The notes: generated by a model from the sequence alone, not told the origin. Positions 1 through 12,590 are shown, counted from the first letter of the stretch. The stretch is DNA of 64,000 bases from Campylorhamphus procurvoides (GCA_013396655.1 WBMV01000127.1:63889-127888); one strand, 5' to 3'. Program-made: numbers and translations.

Positions 1-3000
1 TCTGTAAAATGGAGATACTGTGCTGCTTTATGGCATGATCAGATCACCACAGGTCTTTACAGAGCTATATCTGTGCTGCTTACAGATGATGTATAGGAGT
101 TTTCAGATGTTCTCCTAATTAGTTGTGCTCCTGCGCCCCAAACCTACAGAGGTAGGTGCTTTTTTTTATTTTGCCTTTGCAGAATTTCATTAACTTCAGG
201 TCAGATTGCAGCCTGCCTTCCTGCATAGTAATGGAGAACCAGAGATTTGTTCTGTCCATTGGATTTGAGGAAAATGATTTGTAAACAAACCAAAATCTGG
301 AAGTTACTTTAAAATAAGTTTGAAAATTGAATTTTATTCAATTTAAGTCAATAGTCCAGAAAGAGGAATACAGAATGAGTTTTGCTGAATGTTTGTGTTC
401 GGGCTCCTCTAATAATTTTGTTCTGGGAGTTACATACAACAATATGGATATCTCTCCTAAATACCTGGAATGTATTATGGACTGTTTTTTCTGTATTACC
501 ATTAGCAAGAACTAAGTGAGCCCAGTATTAGGGGGAGAGTTTCAGAACTGTGCCTGTGAAAAGGGAGCAAGCTGTGTGCAGAATTCCTGTTGAAACTTTA
601 AAAATGTATTCCTGCAGGAAAAGAACTCGGAGATGCCCTTAGATTTTGCTGCATCTCTCATTTTTCCTTTTTATGCTACGTGCTGAGAGGTGTTTTGGGG
701 AAAATCAACCAGAAGAGTTAATATAAATATACCAATTTGATCATTTCACTAATCGTGTGCTGGAGAGCACAGGAGGAGTTGTGTGGCTATTCCTGGTTCC
801 TAAAAAACTGCTGTGTGTGCTGAAGAGAGCCCTAATTTGTAGACTGAAAGCACAGTTTTTTAGTTCTGGGCATATTGTTATAATCACTTATGATTTTGAC
901 AGGGTTAGCCTGGAGCAGAATGAAAATAAGTGTTGAATTCACTTCTTGGATAATTTCTCTGAAATAAACAGGGATTTTCTATATGAAGTCAATGAGAGAG
1001 GGGGGACAAACCACCCTAACCTCTCCTTAAATGCAATTTTTTTGTACTGCTGGTTTTCCTTGTCATGGTGTGGACTTGTATGTTTCTCAGGGATCCCAGT
1101 GGAGTAAGTGGGTTAAAAAAGGAGAAAAACCAAGGATTTTTAGAGTGTGCCAGGTAAGAGTTGAGCTGTCACAATATTAGTAAACTGTTGTGTTTTCTCT
1201 TGGACATGTCAGTCTTCTACCTTCCTTCCTGTCAAAAGTGTTTCACTGTTTGTGGTTGAAAGCAGCAATAACTTGTGGAAAAAGGGTTTATCAGCCAAAA
1301 CTCATGTTTTAATGTTGCCTTATGTAAGCTTAAAATATTTCAGTATAGAGGATGTGGGCTATACTGGGGATGGCTGCATCAGAAAGGTTTAGGCATCATT
1401 ACTAATTAACTTCCAGTCAAGAAGTGAGAAAGAAGTTTGAGCAGTATTGACTAAATGTGAATTGAGATGACCCTAGGTCTTGAAGGATAAAAAGCCCCAG
1501 TCAATAGGCAGGTGGCAAACACTTGGCAGCATGAAAAGGCAAGCTGCTAAAATAAACTAACACTGCATTGAAGGAGCTGGGATATGAGCTTTTCATAAAG
1601 AATCCTCAGAAATGTGTTCTGTCCAGCTTACTGTGCAGCTTTTTAGGTTTAAAAGAAATGTAATAATGTTGTTGGGTTTGGGTATTTCACCCAGAATTAC
1701 AGGGAACCTCTTTGTACAGTGGTTAAGTTTATATTGTTAAACATTGAAATGAAAATGAGTTCTCCTACATCTGACCTTAAGAAGCTCAAAAAGCACTTAC
1801 TGCACGTATAGGCGATAAGAATAAGACCTGTTGGACTATTCAAAGTGTCAACAAGAACAAAAATCATCCACATTTCTTACACTTTAGTTTAGATCATGGG
1901 GCTAAAGCCAAATTAGCAGATGAGATGATCATAATATTTCTCTATAACTATCAAATCGTGGCCCTGTGAGAGGGATCTCAGTGGCCAGCAGAGCTTTTGA
2001 ACCTTTCCAGGATAAACAAATAGTGCATTTTCCATATATCTTGGAGATGTCTTTTTTTTTAAGTGTCTCTTTGTATCCAGTTTGTTTTTCTATAATTTCT
2101 TCAGGGTTTTTTTTGGTAAATATTTTAGTTAAAAATTTGTTTGGTGCCATGTCAGCCAGTTTACTGTCATCAATCTGTTTCAATATCCCACAGCTGCTCA
2201 TTTTAGCCCAAGAAATCTGCTGTAAGCAGAAGTTCATAGTTCAGACTCTATTTACTCCAAAATATGGAACACACATTTACAGTGAAACTCAGTCATGTAT
2301 TTTAAATTTTCTATATGCAATATAATATTTCAAAGCGGGATGAAAGGGGAAGTCACCTTAAATATAATTCTGAAAATAGCTTTTTTTCCCTTAAAGCTAT
2401 CCATAGAAGGTCTCAAGAACATCAAGTTCTGCTGGAACTAAGTAAAATAATGCAGTTATTATATTAATATCATTATGAAATGGATATGTTTCTCACCCAC
2501 CATTACCTTGTTCTTTCCCCTCCACCTTTAGATGAAGTCTTGTCTAGAATTCTGCAGGAATTGTGAACTAATGGGACTTATTGGCAAAATTATTTTCCTA
2601 ATAGTTAAGATGTTTTTCCACTTTTCAAACTCTGAAAAACAGCACTAATAAAAATTGCTGCTATTGAATATTTTTTCCCCTTTGGATTTTTATTGCCTTT
2701 AAACAGGTTAGAGCAGTGAGGCTTAAAAATAAACAATCTTTCAAAGCAGGCAAGTATTTACAGAGTTCTTCTAGGGAGAAAAAATTGTTTAATTACAAGA
2801 ACATTTAAATAGTGGTGCATGAACAGCCTTAGAGCTGGGCACTTGCTGGGCACTGTATTTACAAGCTTAGCTCTGTGGGATTGAAGATCAGTCCTAAGAG
2901 AATATGTGGACACTGAGGGGGGAAAAAAGTATGATTTCACAGCTTTTTTTATGTCAGTATATAGTATCTCTTTTTTTCCTCCTCTGCCATGCTCGTTATA

Positions 3001-3344
3001 CCTTATTTTCCTTATTAATGTAAATTGGTGTGTATATTCAGTCCCCATTTGATAAATAAGATTTTCCTGTGGCATATATCCTCATGCTCTAAAGATGACT
3101 TTTTATTTCTTCTAGCAATACAGTTGCTCATGAATTTATTTTATTTTTTTATCTTCAGTGGGTGAGCTGTTAACTCTGGAGTTAATTTAGCTGTGTGTGC
3201 TGGCCCCACGCTGCTCTCCTGAAGGGCAGATCAGCAGTACATTGTTAGCTACAACACTGAGCTGAATGCAAACTTTAAATGCTCTGCTTATGTCAGCAAA
3301 GAGTTCCTAAATACATCACCTGATAAGCTGCTTGTCGAGTTAGT
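1..3344. other. Non-genic AT-rich unique sequence
   Basis: I see no exon, RNA gene or recognisable transposon here. All frames are broken by stops, and the longest open stretches (about 100-120 codons near 1.95-2.3 kb and 2.76-3.08 kb) overlap T-rich runs and match no family I know. The part from about 3120 to 3340 has more complex composition than its surroundings. It contains a 7-bp inverted repeat with a 2-base spacer (TTAACTC at 3170-3176 and GAGTTAA at 3179-3185). That is a weak hint of a constrained element and nothing more. Confidence 0.6.
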
Positions 3345-3910
3345 GTTTCACGAAATAAGTTGGGAAGCACCTTAAAAATCACCTCATTCCAAGCCCCGTG
3401 CCATGGAGAGGGACAGCTCCCAGTGGGTCAGGTTGCCCAAAGTCCCATCCAGCCTGGCTTTGAACACATCTTACCTCTGACAACCTGTTCCAGAGCCTCA
3501 CCACCCTCAGGAGAGAATTCTTTCCTAATATCTCCTCCTTCAGGTAGAAGTTATTTCCCCCTTGCTCTACCTAGTAAGAAGTCCATCTTTCTTGTAGCCC
3601 CCTTTAGGTACCTGGAGGCTGCTATGAGGTTTCCCCAGAGCCTTCTCTTCTCAATGACCCCAACTCTCTCAGCCTGTTTTCATAGGGAAGGTGTTCCAGC
3701 CTTGTGATCCACTTTCCCAGTCACTGGGAGCTTCCCTGGACTGCCAGGACTTCTCAAATATGATGGGCAGTGGCTCAGCCACATCCTCATCCAGTTGCCT
3801 CAGAAACAGTGGAGGTTCCCTGTCAGGACCCGTGGACCTGCACACTTTTTTGTTGCTTGGATGTTCTTGAACCTGGGCATGCCTCAATGAGATGCCACTA
3901 TCCTACTGTG
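3345..3910 (-). mobile_element. CR1 LINE fragment, minus strand, internally deleted
   Basis: The plus strand carries the antisense of a CR1 (chicken repeat 1) non-LTR retrotransposon. Recognisable blocks in window order are the near-3' block (GTTGCCCAAAGTCCCATCC, about 3431), the CACCACCCTCA block (about 3499), the TTCTTGTAGCCCCCTTTAGG block (about 3588) and the CCCAACTCTCTCAGCCTG block (about 3659). Further right, the minus strand translates to a piece of the CR1 reverse transcriptase. Between roughly 3887 and 3720 it reads a STGPD motif, then an LRQL motif, then IIFEKSWQS and SDW, which are typical of the CR1 RT N-terminal part. Straight after SDW the sequence jumps into the 3' UTR, so most of the RT domain is missing. 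The usual 3' terminal octamer repeats are eroded. In full-length CR1 elements of several kb the RT is around 300 residues or more, so this copy is dead. Where the element ends upstream, beyond about 3910, is uncertain. Confidence 0.88.
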
Positions 3911-4280
3911 AGATGTCCAAGTGTATTCTCTCTAACTCTGGAGCCATCTCAGGCTTTTGAGAGTGATCAAATTCCTGCTCGAACTGGGAGCCAGAGAATC
4001 CTTCCCATGCCTGGTGGGACATCCCAAAGCACTGGGACCCCAATAACATCTGTGCACCTTATTTCTTATGGCTGCTCCTTGAGGGGTGAGAGTGGTGAGC
4101 TCCTCAAGAAGGCATTCCCTTGGTCTTGTCCCTCTTATCCAGCTGCAAAAGACTGGTGGCCTTGGGCATCTTCAGCCACTGGTGGTTCTTCTCCTGCCCA
4201 GCCCTTCCTGCAGCAATCCCATGCCATCATCTCTGCTCTATCCAACTTCAGTTCCACCCTCCTCCTGTTTGTTGCATAAG
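3911..4280. other. GC-richer tract next to the CR1, unassigned
   Basis: This stretch is richer in G and C than the surrounding DNA and keeps one plus-strand frame open from 3770 to 4279 (169 codons). That frame begins inside the antisense CR1, has no recognisable domain and is rich in Ser, Pro, Cys and Trp, as read-through of repeat DNA often is. It may be a more diverged upstream part of the same CR1 copy or an unrelated older repeat. I could not match it to the CR1 reading frame by eye. Confidence 0.4.
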
Positions 4281-5954
4281 ATCAATGAATATTTGTGCTG
4301 CCAAGTGCCACTGGAATGTCTCTAAACTGACAAGGAGTCTGAATGCAGCAGTGAAAAGGGCAGGGCAGGGTGAAGAGAGATGTTCCCACCCTTCCTAGAC
4401 AGCAGCAAAGTGGCAAAGAATTCTTGGGGAATGCTGTTCTTTCTCTATGGCATTGAATCAGTAAACAGGAATAGAAGTGATTCTTCCACAGGTCCATTTC
4501 TACTTCATATTCACTGCATATTTGTGTACCATGAACAATCAACCATTAAATAATGTGTTTCCTTTATTTAAAAGTATACCAGAACTCATATGGCTAAAGA
4601 ATGTGACACATGGTGGAAATGTTTAAATTCTTCTCTCTGCTCTGAACTGATAACTTAATTTCCCCCCCATCTTTACAACACAAGCATTTCATAGAATTCT
4701 GAGTCAAAACATAAGATTAGGAAAATAAATCCATGCTCAACTTTATAGCTGTAATCTCTTGCTGTTTTGAAAATGCTACCGAGATGAAATATTCCCCCAG
4801 GTCTTGTGTTGGCATATTGAATAATTCTGGCCTAAGTAGCAAGGAGAATATAGTTTCATAGGATACCTTTCCATCCTCTTATGTGACATCACTTGCAGTA
4901 ATTGGTGTTGCTTTCCATCACCATTTACCCCTTTTTTATAGAATGTTCTTTCCCAGTTTCTCTGAGATTTCTGTGGGCTATTGGGATAAAGGTACTGCTA
5001 AAATCCAGATGAATTATATTCATCCTGTCTTCCTTTATGTGCCACTGTGCTGTAAAAACCTTTTGTGTTAGATTTTGCCAATATCTGTTTCTCTGTTGCT
5101 TTCTTCCCTGTGACTCAATAAATTCTTAGAAATATATTCATAGCTTTTTTGGGTTTGCTGTTACTCAGTATTGTGCCTGCATTGCAAAGGGAGTTCAGAG
5201 GTTGAAATGCATTTCTGAGGTGTGCTAGACACGAGTGTGAAAACAGACTTGGGAAGCTGCCTAGGGGATCCAAATGTCAGTGGCCCACTAAAATGGGAAG
5301 GAGCCAAGTGCCTTGATTCCTTAACATGACTGGTTTGTACAGAACTTACTAATCAGCCTAATTACAAAACCATCTAAACTTCTTGTTAAGTCAGAGTAAG
5401 ATGATTATGGTTTTCTGCACATAAAATGCTGTATGTTGAAAAACACCAAGTCCATCTTAAAGGTCTTGTTTCTGTTTTACCTTCAGAGCAACTGGAATTC
5501 TGTTTTGCAAGTGTTAGCACGTTTAAAGTCATTCCCTTGCTTGTTTTTGCTCTCCTTTGTTGCTGAGATCCCTGCATGTTCCTCCCAAAGTGCCAGGCAT
5601 CACCTTGGTGTAGCAGCAGCTGCTGCTGTGAGGGCAATGTCTGCGGGGAGAAGGTTGAATGCACCAAGATGTGTGCTCAGTGATTTATGTAAATGTCAGA
5701 TTGGAATGTGTTTCTGCATGGAAATCAGAATCCTCAAACCTCAAAGGTAGCTATAGCTCCAGGGGCACTGGGACTGTGCCTTGGGATGTGGTGGGGAATG
5801 GAAGCAAGATCTAGTCTGTGGTGCAGGACTTCATTCAGGCTCTGCCTGGGGAAGCAGCTGCTCCAGCTGGCAAATCCACTTGTTATCTCAAACACGGAAT
5901 TGTTTTATTGTTATAAACCAGCCTAAAACACAGATGTATTAAGTAACACCTTGT
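4281..5954. other. Non-genic sequence, no clear feature
   Basis: I find no gene, RNA or transposon. One perfect 16-bp palindrome of the AGCAGCAG/CTGCTGCT type lies at 5612-5627. It is a short back-to-back trinucleotide run and could form a small hairpin. Several overlapping open frames around 5.4-5.9 kb run on both strands without domain content and look like chance. Confidence 0.6.
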
Positions 5955-6078
5955 TGTGGTTTAGCCCACATTGCTGTTTGCTCATTTTCCCCCGGTGGGA
6001 TGGGGGAAAAATGGGAAGGGTACAAATGAGAAAGCTTGTGGGTGACAGTTTTATTTTAGGGACAAGAAGAGGTTCTTT
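5955..6078 (+). mobile_element. Truncated avian endogenous retrovirus LTR
   Basis: The block starts with TGTGGTTTAGCCC at 5955. It continues with CCCCCGGTGGGATGGGGG near 5990-6006, then a GGGAAGGGTACAAATGAGAAA block and a GTGGGTGACAGTTTTATT block. In the same order these match the 5' part of a common bird LTR class that I associate with ERVL-type elements, from memory and without a database. The TG terminus gives the plus-strand orientation. After about 6078 the match fades, and I see no matching CA end, no internal retroviral region and no partner LTR nearby. It is therefore a degraded fragment, probably of a former solo LTR. The class assignment is less certain than the LTR call itself. Confidence 0.75.
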
Positions 6079-9000
6079 CCCTGCGTGGGGTTATTTCATT
6101 GGCTGTGTCAGGAACAGGGTATCTCTCATTTTGGGTTTCAATCCCACCTTTGGGGGCTGAAAGTGATGTTCCCATAGGAAAATATCGCTTTGATTAACAG
6201 CTGTTCTTTTAAGATAATACAAACCACTCTGGCAAGATGATCATAATAATTCTGTAAAATATATTCTTCCAAGTGTGTGTGTGTTGATATATCACTTTTG
6301 TTATGGATGTATGACATAATACTTTAGGTTATAGTTCTACAAGGACAGAAAACACACAGAGACCCCAATGCACCCCAGTATTTCCACCAGAGCATAAATA
6401 TGTTGGGTTTTCTTGTTCTTATTGAAAAGTTACACAAGGAATTCTAAGCAGAATTACAAGCTTTTAAATAATAAGTCTAGAAAACTTGAAAATGCACTTA
6501 ATATGCAATATTTTTTACATGGAATAAGAAAAATCTAGTTTTCTAGTGTTATTGCCTTTCAGTCCTTCATCCATCCATGTTTCATTCATGTTTCAGAGCA
6601 CAGATAAAACACTTTATTTTTAAGACAGGTCCCTAGGTTTATCTTGTCTGTGAACAGGCATTTGATCATACATTTTAAAGTTGTTTGCACAAATAGTAAT
6701 TAATTTTAATGATTAGAAACGCTTATATTTACAGGAAGCTTTCAATATGCAAACTAGATTCCTGCAAACTGTTCTGTAAACTAAGGGAGGCTTAACAGAT
6801 CCCAAACAAATTTTCCAAGTCGTGAGATGTCATCAACATTTCATAAATATTCTTAGGCCAGACAGCAATTATTAAAGTATTTCTTCTGCCTTCCATGAAG
6901 TTTTGGTTGTATCTGCTCTGCCACAGAGCTGGGATTTATTTCCCAGGCAGGCAGAATACAGAGAATGGAGCTGAGAGTAGCTGGAATAGAACATCTTATG
7001 TATCTTTCATGTAATTTTATTCTCCATCTCAAACAGGGGCAAAGAGTTTCCAACAGCACCTGTTTTACCATTCCAAGCTTGCTGCTGTGGAATTTGGAAA
7101 CAATACACTTTGCAGAGAGCAGTGGCTCATTTACAATTCTATTAAATTACTGTTTGTGTGCAGGTTTTATGTTATTAATGAAGACAGTGAAGCTGCTTGT
7201 TAATATGGACTTTGCTTCCTTTTTTTTTGTTTCTCTTTCTTTTTTTTTCAGTCTACTTAGAATTCATTTCCATAGGGATGAGAAAAATGGAAAAAGCTCA
7301 GATTCCCTCTTGCCTTCAATTGGAAGACATTTAGTTTTCTAAATGTTTGCTGTAGTCCTTCCCTAGTCACTGGGCAAATATTCCTGAGATAAGGTGTTGT
7401 TCAATCTCTAAATATAAGCAGGTTTTTTGTTGAAGAGCCTGTGAAAATATTGACAGTACTTTTAACTTCAGAATAACTTATTTGTTTCTTCCCACTTCGG
7501 AAACTGCATCCCATGGAACTAAATATTGACCAAACCTTTTAAAGGCACAGGGTTTATTTCTGCCTGAAATTTTAATCTCTAAGGACTGGATCTTATAATA
7601 ACCTTTGCTTGTTATTAATTTCATTTATAAGTAATCAAGTTAAATGTGTAAATGGGGTGGGAGGTGAGGCTTGAATTTCCTGTGGCTTCGTTCTATCATT
7701 CTGTGAGTGTAAGTGTAGTATAAAAAATGAAGTAGGTAAAATTAAAAGGTAGATGTGATTTCTTTTTTTTTCTCCATGCCATAAACTTTCATTTCTTTAA
7801 TTCTATTTAAGGCTGGTTTTTGTGCTGAGCAGGAGATGGAAAGCAGAGGCAGGCATAATAAATCTGTTCCAAGCAGCTGCCACAGGTGGAGGTTCCTCAC
7901 ATCTTACATCCTTGAGCAGTTCCAAACCAATTCCAAGGTTTTTGCCTTCTTGTTTGTACTTACACAAAATGAGACCTGCTTTTTAAGCAGATTCAGTCAG
8001 GGCTTTGAGGCTCTGTGGGAGCTGCAAGAGCCCAGCTCTATTCTCTGCTGTTTTGAGGCAATAAAACCCCCTCCTTTCTTAGAGCTGCTGATTTCATGGG
8101 CTGGTAAATTCTTCTCTAAACGGTGTAAGTGTGGAAGTGGCTGCTTTTGAACTCCTCTGCTCTCAGAGGGATAATGCTGCCAGTAACTACCATAGCCAGA
8201 TTTCTTCCCTCCTTTTCTTAAGGCTGTGTTCACTGTCAGGATTTCTGCAGCATTTGAATTCCAGCAGTCCCTTGTATTTATTTTTAAGGCTGGAACAGCA
8301 CACAATTGTTTGAGAACTTGACTTCAAACAAAAACTGTGCTCTCACAAAGCTGACTAGAAATCTCCTGCCATTCAAAGAGGCTGGGACATCAGTGTGTGA
8401 CTGGCAGCAAGGCCACTAATCACAGCATGGAGATTCAAAACTCTAAGAGATTTGAAATGGTCTGAAAACAGAAAGCTTGCATTGGGTGGGTTTGATATGT
8501 GTTGGGAGAGAAAAGAACATAGGAAAGCTGTGGTAATCTATTTCAATTAAAAACTCACATTTTGGTGGTGCTTGTGAGCTGGTCATGGGTGGTTTACTGC
8601 ACATAAATGACTTGCTAAAAGGGTTGTATCTTCCTTTTTTAAAAGAGACAGCAAGAGAGGGGGGGAAAAAAGGCAACTCAAAGCAAGTGTAATAAACATT
8701 CAGATAAAGGAGCCTGGTAAATTCACCCTCAGAAAGAGCCTCCTTTGTCATTGTGGGGGTGTTTAGTCTCTGATTTGGGATTATAAAGAGGACAGGAAGC
8801 TATAAAAGCTTAGATGAATTCTGTTGAATGAAGCAAATATTACAGGGAAATTCCTTTGTATGGTATTATGGTTTTTTGTTCTTTTCATTTGTTTGTTATT
8901 TTTCTTATTGACTTTACACAGGGATTTGCTTTCAGGCAGGGGTGTTTGGTTAGGTGGTTTGAGCTTCTTAAAAATTGTCAGCAATGCTGTCATGTTTTTA

Positions 9001-11045
9001 GGTGTCCTTTATTCAAGGGATTAAAGGAAGAACTTTTTTTTTAGGGCAGGACAACTTTGGAGGACACTGTTGGGTTCTTAAGGATGGTCATTTCTAGCAT
9101 GGATTTCATAGTATAATTATAAATAACCCAAGAAAGAGTTCATAAAGTAGAAATTTCTTGATTCTTATATGTATATATATGATTCTTATATGAATCCATT
9201 GCAAAAAGCCACTCAGGATTAATTGTAGTGAATAGAAATAATAATTAAAAACCATTATTCATACCACTTGTCAACTACTGCCTGACAAATCCAAAATTGA
9301 GTTTATTGCAAAACAACTTACATATTGAATGCTGTTACCTTCTCGTGGAAAGCAGAGAACTCAATCTGGGCTCTGGGACTTCGAAGCATAATTTTGGTGG
9401 CAAAACCAGCAGTTTTATTACTGACTTTCCCAGAATTGCTAAAATTCATATGACCAAAACTATGGTGTTGTCAACATTTTTAAAATGGCCATCAAGAACA
9501 CTTCAAAGCAATTTCTATCTGGGTGTTGTGAAAGAAACATTAGACAGAGAGACCTTCTGGCTGTGATTGGGTGGGAAAAAAATCTGCTAACTGGTTTAAT
9601 ATTAATAATATTTATTTATTTTAGTCTTGAGGAGATATCTATTGAGTCAGATGGAGTGGGAGGAGGAGAGCTGGAGCCTGGCATTTATAATATTTTTGTG
9701 TGTAAGAGAAAATAGCCTTATTGTGTAATATTTTGACTTTGGGGCTTTTTCTGTTTTATTTAGCATTATGGTAGATCATTGTGTTTTGGGAGGGGTATTT
9801 TTTATTGCCCTGCTTATTTTTCTCGTTGTGCCTTTTCAACTTTTGTCTCTGGGCACAATGAGAGGAGAAAAGAAATGGGGCTGAGGTTGTAGGACTGACA
9901 GCAGGACTGCATTTTCACTTCCTGATGAGCAGCACAGACACGGCATTATTGGATCTGCTTTTAGAAATGAAACTGTCAACAACTAGAAAATGCTACATTT
10001 CTTTCTCTTGTGTCCCCCAGGATTCAGGTGTGATAGAGAAAGGAATAAAGAATATATAAGATATAGATACAGATAACCCAATGTGTTGGAAAGGAGCAAC
10101 ATTTGTCACTAAGGCTACACTCAGATATGCATGTGCAAGTCCCACAGGATTTTAACAAATAGGAAGGCACAATACAACTTAAAACAATGAAATATTGATT
10201 TTTATTTAGATTTGGAAGGTAGTCAGATTTTTGGTGATTCTAGCCTACAGAAAGCCCTAAGGCTTTGCTCTGTCAGCTGTGCTATATAGAACAGAATAAC
10301 ACTGTTTTCCTTTTAATGGCCTTCCACAATGAGGATTGTTGAGCAATAATAAAATGAATAAAAATTTATCTTGTCATGATATCCCTTCCTCCCCAGAAAA
10401 TGGAAGGAACAGAAAGTAAAACTGAAAATCTATTGAGAATGGCCAGAATTCCTAAGATTATCCCTGTCAACTGCTTGGGAGGATCAAGCCAACAGCAAAT
10501 GTAATGTTACACATCCTTCAGATTCATCTCAGTGAAAGAGCCAGTCAATTTTGCTGCATAATAACTTTAGAGGCAAATGGATCTGTGGTGGGGGAAATGG
10601 TACCTGCTCTAGGAATGCCTTGTGTCAGTGTGAGCCCTTGGAGAAGGCATAAATGTGGCTAAGAAAGAGGATCTATCAGTTTGGTGGGTATATTCAGGTA
10701 CAGAGGGTTTATCTGGTAGGGACATGCAAATATTTCAGTGCTTGTGAACACAGAACTCAGATTTTGGTGTGCATGGGCAGAAAGAAGGACTTGAACTGCA
10801 GAATTATGTGAGGCATGTGTTTGACATAATTGTGCTACTTACTGCTTAAAAATTAGAACCAAAAACCCATTGTGTCACACCACAGTGTGTGTGGGGAGAA
10901 AGCGAGAGGCAAAGACAACAAGAGCTCTGCTTTCAAGCTGCCTCAGAAGAGGTCTTTTTTGTCATTCTGCCCTTTTAAACTGTGTGATTTTTTTTCAATT
11001 TCCATAAATCCAGCTGTTTTAGGTCAAAACAATAACCTATTCTGT
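6079..11045. other. Non-genic AT-rich sequence
   Basis: I see no exon or RNA gene. A long pyrimidine tract ends in CAG at 7251 and resembles a splice acceptor, but no convincing coding exon follows. Open frames on both strands (for example near 6.97-7.34, 7.84-8.31, 8.44-9.04 and 9.3-9.7 kb) have no recognisable domains and contain runs of Phe and Leu from T-rich DNA. A short GT run (about 10 bases) lies near 6275. A direct repeat at 9160-9192 is listed separately. Confidence 0.6.
9160..9192. repeat. Paired 12-bp direct repeat around an AT run
   Basis: The 12-mer GATTCTTATATG occurs at 9160-9171 and again at 9181-9192, separated by the 9-base run TATATATAT. It is probably a slippage product at a dinucleotide tract. 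No function is suggested. Confidence 0.8.
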
Positions 11046-11150
11046 GGCTCTGGGTAAGCTGACTTGTCTTTCCTCCACAAAAATGGAAATGATAATATTT
11101 AACTTAGCAAGTAAAAAGTGTTTTGAAGTCTTCAGACAGTGAGATAAACA
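11046..11150 (+). mobile_element. Probable MIR-family SINE relic
   Basis: The order of short blocks here resembles the 3' half of a MIR or MIR3-type SINE. There is a CTCTGGGTAAGCTGACTT block like the tRNA-unrelated core, then CAAAAATGGAAATGATAATA (compare the family's CTGTAAAATGGGGATAATAATA), then AAGTGTTTTGAAGTCTTCAG (compare AAGTGCTTTGAAGATCCTCAG). The spacing is right for the family. Divergence is high, as expected for an insertion predating birds, and no tRNA-like A or B box is visible on the left. A chance similarity is possible. Confidence 0.5.
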
Positions 11151-12460
11151 TATTTACTGTTTCTGATCCCTTAGATTGCTGTAGATTATTTTAAGAATTG
11201 TGAATATGAAATTTAAATCCCTGTGTGATTTTTAAGCCCAGTGTCTAGGTGACATGTAGGAACAGCAATGTGCATTGTCCCTACCAAGAAGGTTGGACGT
11301 TTTCCCTGTCCAGGGGTTTCTGGATGTCACCTCCAGCTTACTGGGCTAGGAGGGAAGAAGACATCCTATATGGTGCTCTGATTTTCTGTCCACTGGTCCT
11401 CTGAACTTGCATGAATTTATGATATTCTGTAGTTTCTGGCAAGGATTTAGCTTAAAAAATCAAGCTATAGAGGCTTCACAGAGTACATTCAGAATTTTAA
11501 AACTTTATACAATTTTAATTGTGTATTTCATGCTGACCCTGTCAAAATCCTTCAGGAAGCTGACCTTACTTCAGAGGAATGAGCTGGTCTTTTCTTAAAG
11601 GAGGTGGTGCCAGGAAGATGTTATTTCTGTCTGTCCTTTGCGAGGCTGATATCGAGGTTTTGATTTTTTGATCCAGTTCAGTTGGTCCCACATTTCTTGC
11701 CTGGATTGTGGCATCAGAATATTTAGTTTGTATAGAAAAAGCTTTTTAGGAACGTTGTTTCTCCACAGGCTTGTCCCTGACTAACACAACCCTCCCTGAA
11801 TGATTTTATAACAGCAAGGTCACATACTTGACCAGTTCTTTCCCTATTTCTTTCCAGAATTCTGACTTGTTTTAAAATTAAAGTTTTTTTTTCAATGAGC
11901 TACATCTCTATCACAGTAGTGGTGCCTTTTCTTTTCATTCTCCTTTTCCTGAGATTGCTCCTTTTCCTCAGTAACTTCTCCAGCCATTGCTCCTGCTTGT
12001 GAATTGTTTTATCCATTTTGGGTGGGTGATGAACACCTTTACAGCTTGAATGGTAAAATTCAACCATAACAGAGAAATGTGCAAGCAACATGAACAAATA
12101 AACAATCGTGGTTGTGCTGCAGCTGCTTCACCCACCTGAAAAAAGTGCCATTACACTGCCTGGCAAGCTTGGGCTGGCAAACAGATTACCTGGAGCTGAA
12201 CCCTGCCAAGATGCTGAGATCAACACTCTTTCACTTCAGAGCTGGGGGAACCTGAGCAGGATCCAGAAGTGGCTTGGGTTTGCATCTCAGAGGGTTTTGT
12301 TTAGAGGGAGACATTGTTATATCCCCACAACATGCACAGCCCTCTGTCTCCTGAGTTCAGCTCACATTGTAGGACACAGGAGGGTACTCCATAAATCCTG
12401 TTCAACATGTACTTTAGCTAATTTGCCTAATTAATTGGTGGGAGGTGCTTTGTGAGCTGA
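11151..12460. other. Non-genic sequence, no clear feature
   Basis: I see no gene, RNA or recognisable repeat. Open frames at 11.41-11.60, 11.90-12.10 and 12.11-12.43 kb carry no family signature. Confidence 0.6.
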
Positions 12461-12590
12461 CCAGGTAGGTGTTGGAGTCCCCACCCCTGCAGGTGTTTAA
12501 AAGATGTGTGGACTTGGCACTGCTGGGTTCATGGTTGGACTTGGTGAGCTCAGGGGTCTTCCCCAGCCTGAACAATTCCATGGTTCTAAT
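12461..12590 (+). mobile_element. CR1 LINE 3' end, plus strand
   Basis: The sense-strand 3' UTR of CR1 can be followed through GGAGTCCCCACCCCTGCAGG (about 12474), GGTGTTTAAAAGATGTGTGG (about 12492), a TTGGCACTGCTGGGTTCATGG block, then GTTGGACTTGGTGAGCTCAG and the decayed terminal repeat ATTCCATGGTTCTAATG (about 12575-12590), which corresponds to the CR1 ATTCTATG octamers. The element is strongly 5' truncated, as most CR1 copies are, and only about 130 bases remain. No coding part is present. Confidence 0.85.

Noticed and set aside
1..30. TCTGTAAAATGGAGATACT at the window start, similar to a MIR segment
   Set aside because: Only about 19 bases match and the flanking blocks of the family do not follow; the left side is outside the window.
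3770..4279. Longest open frame in the window (169 codons, plus strand)
   Set aside because: It starts in antisense CR1 sequence, has no domain and has a composition typical of repeat read-through.
7207..7340. Long pyrimidine tract ending in CAG at 7251, like a splice acceptor, followed by about 29 open codons
   Set aside because: Only one of the three frames stays open, it ends in a stop without a good donor, and the peptide matches nothing. T-rich tracts are common here.
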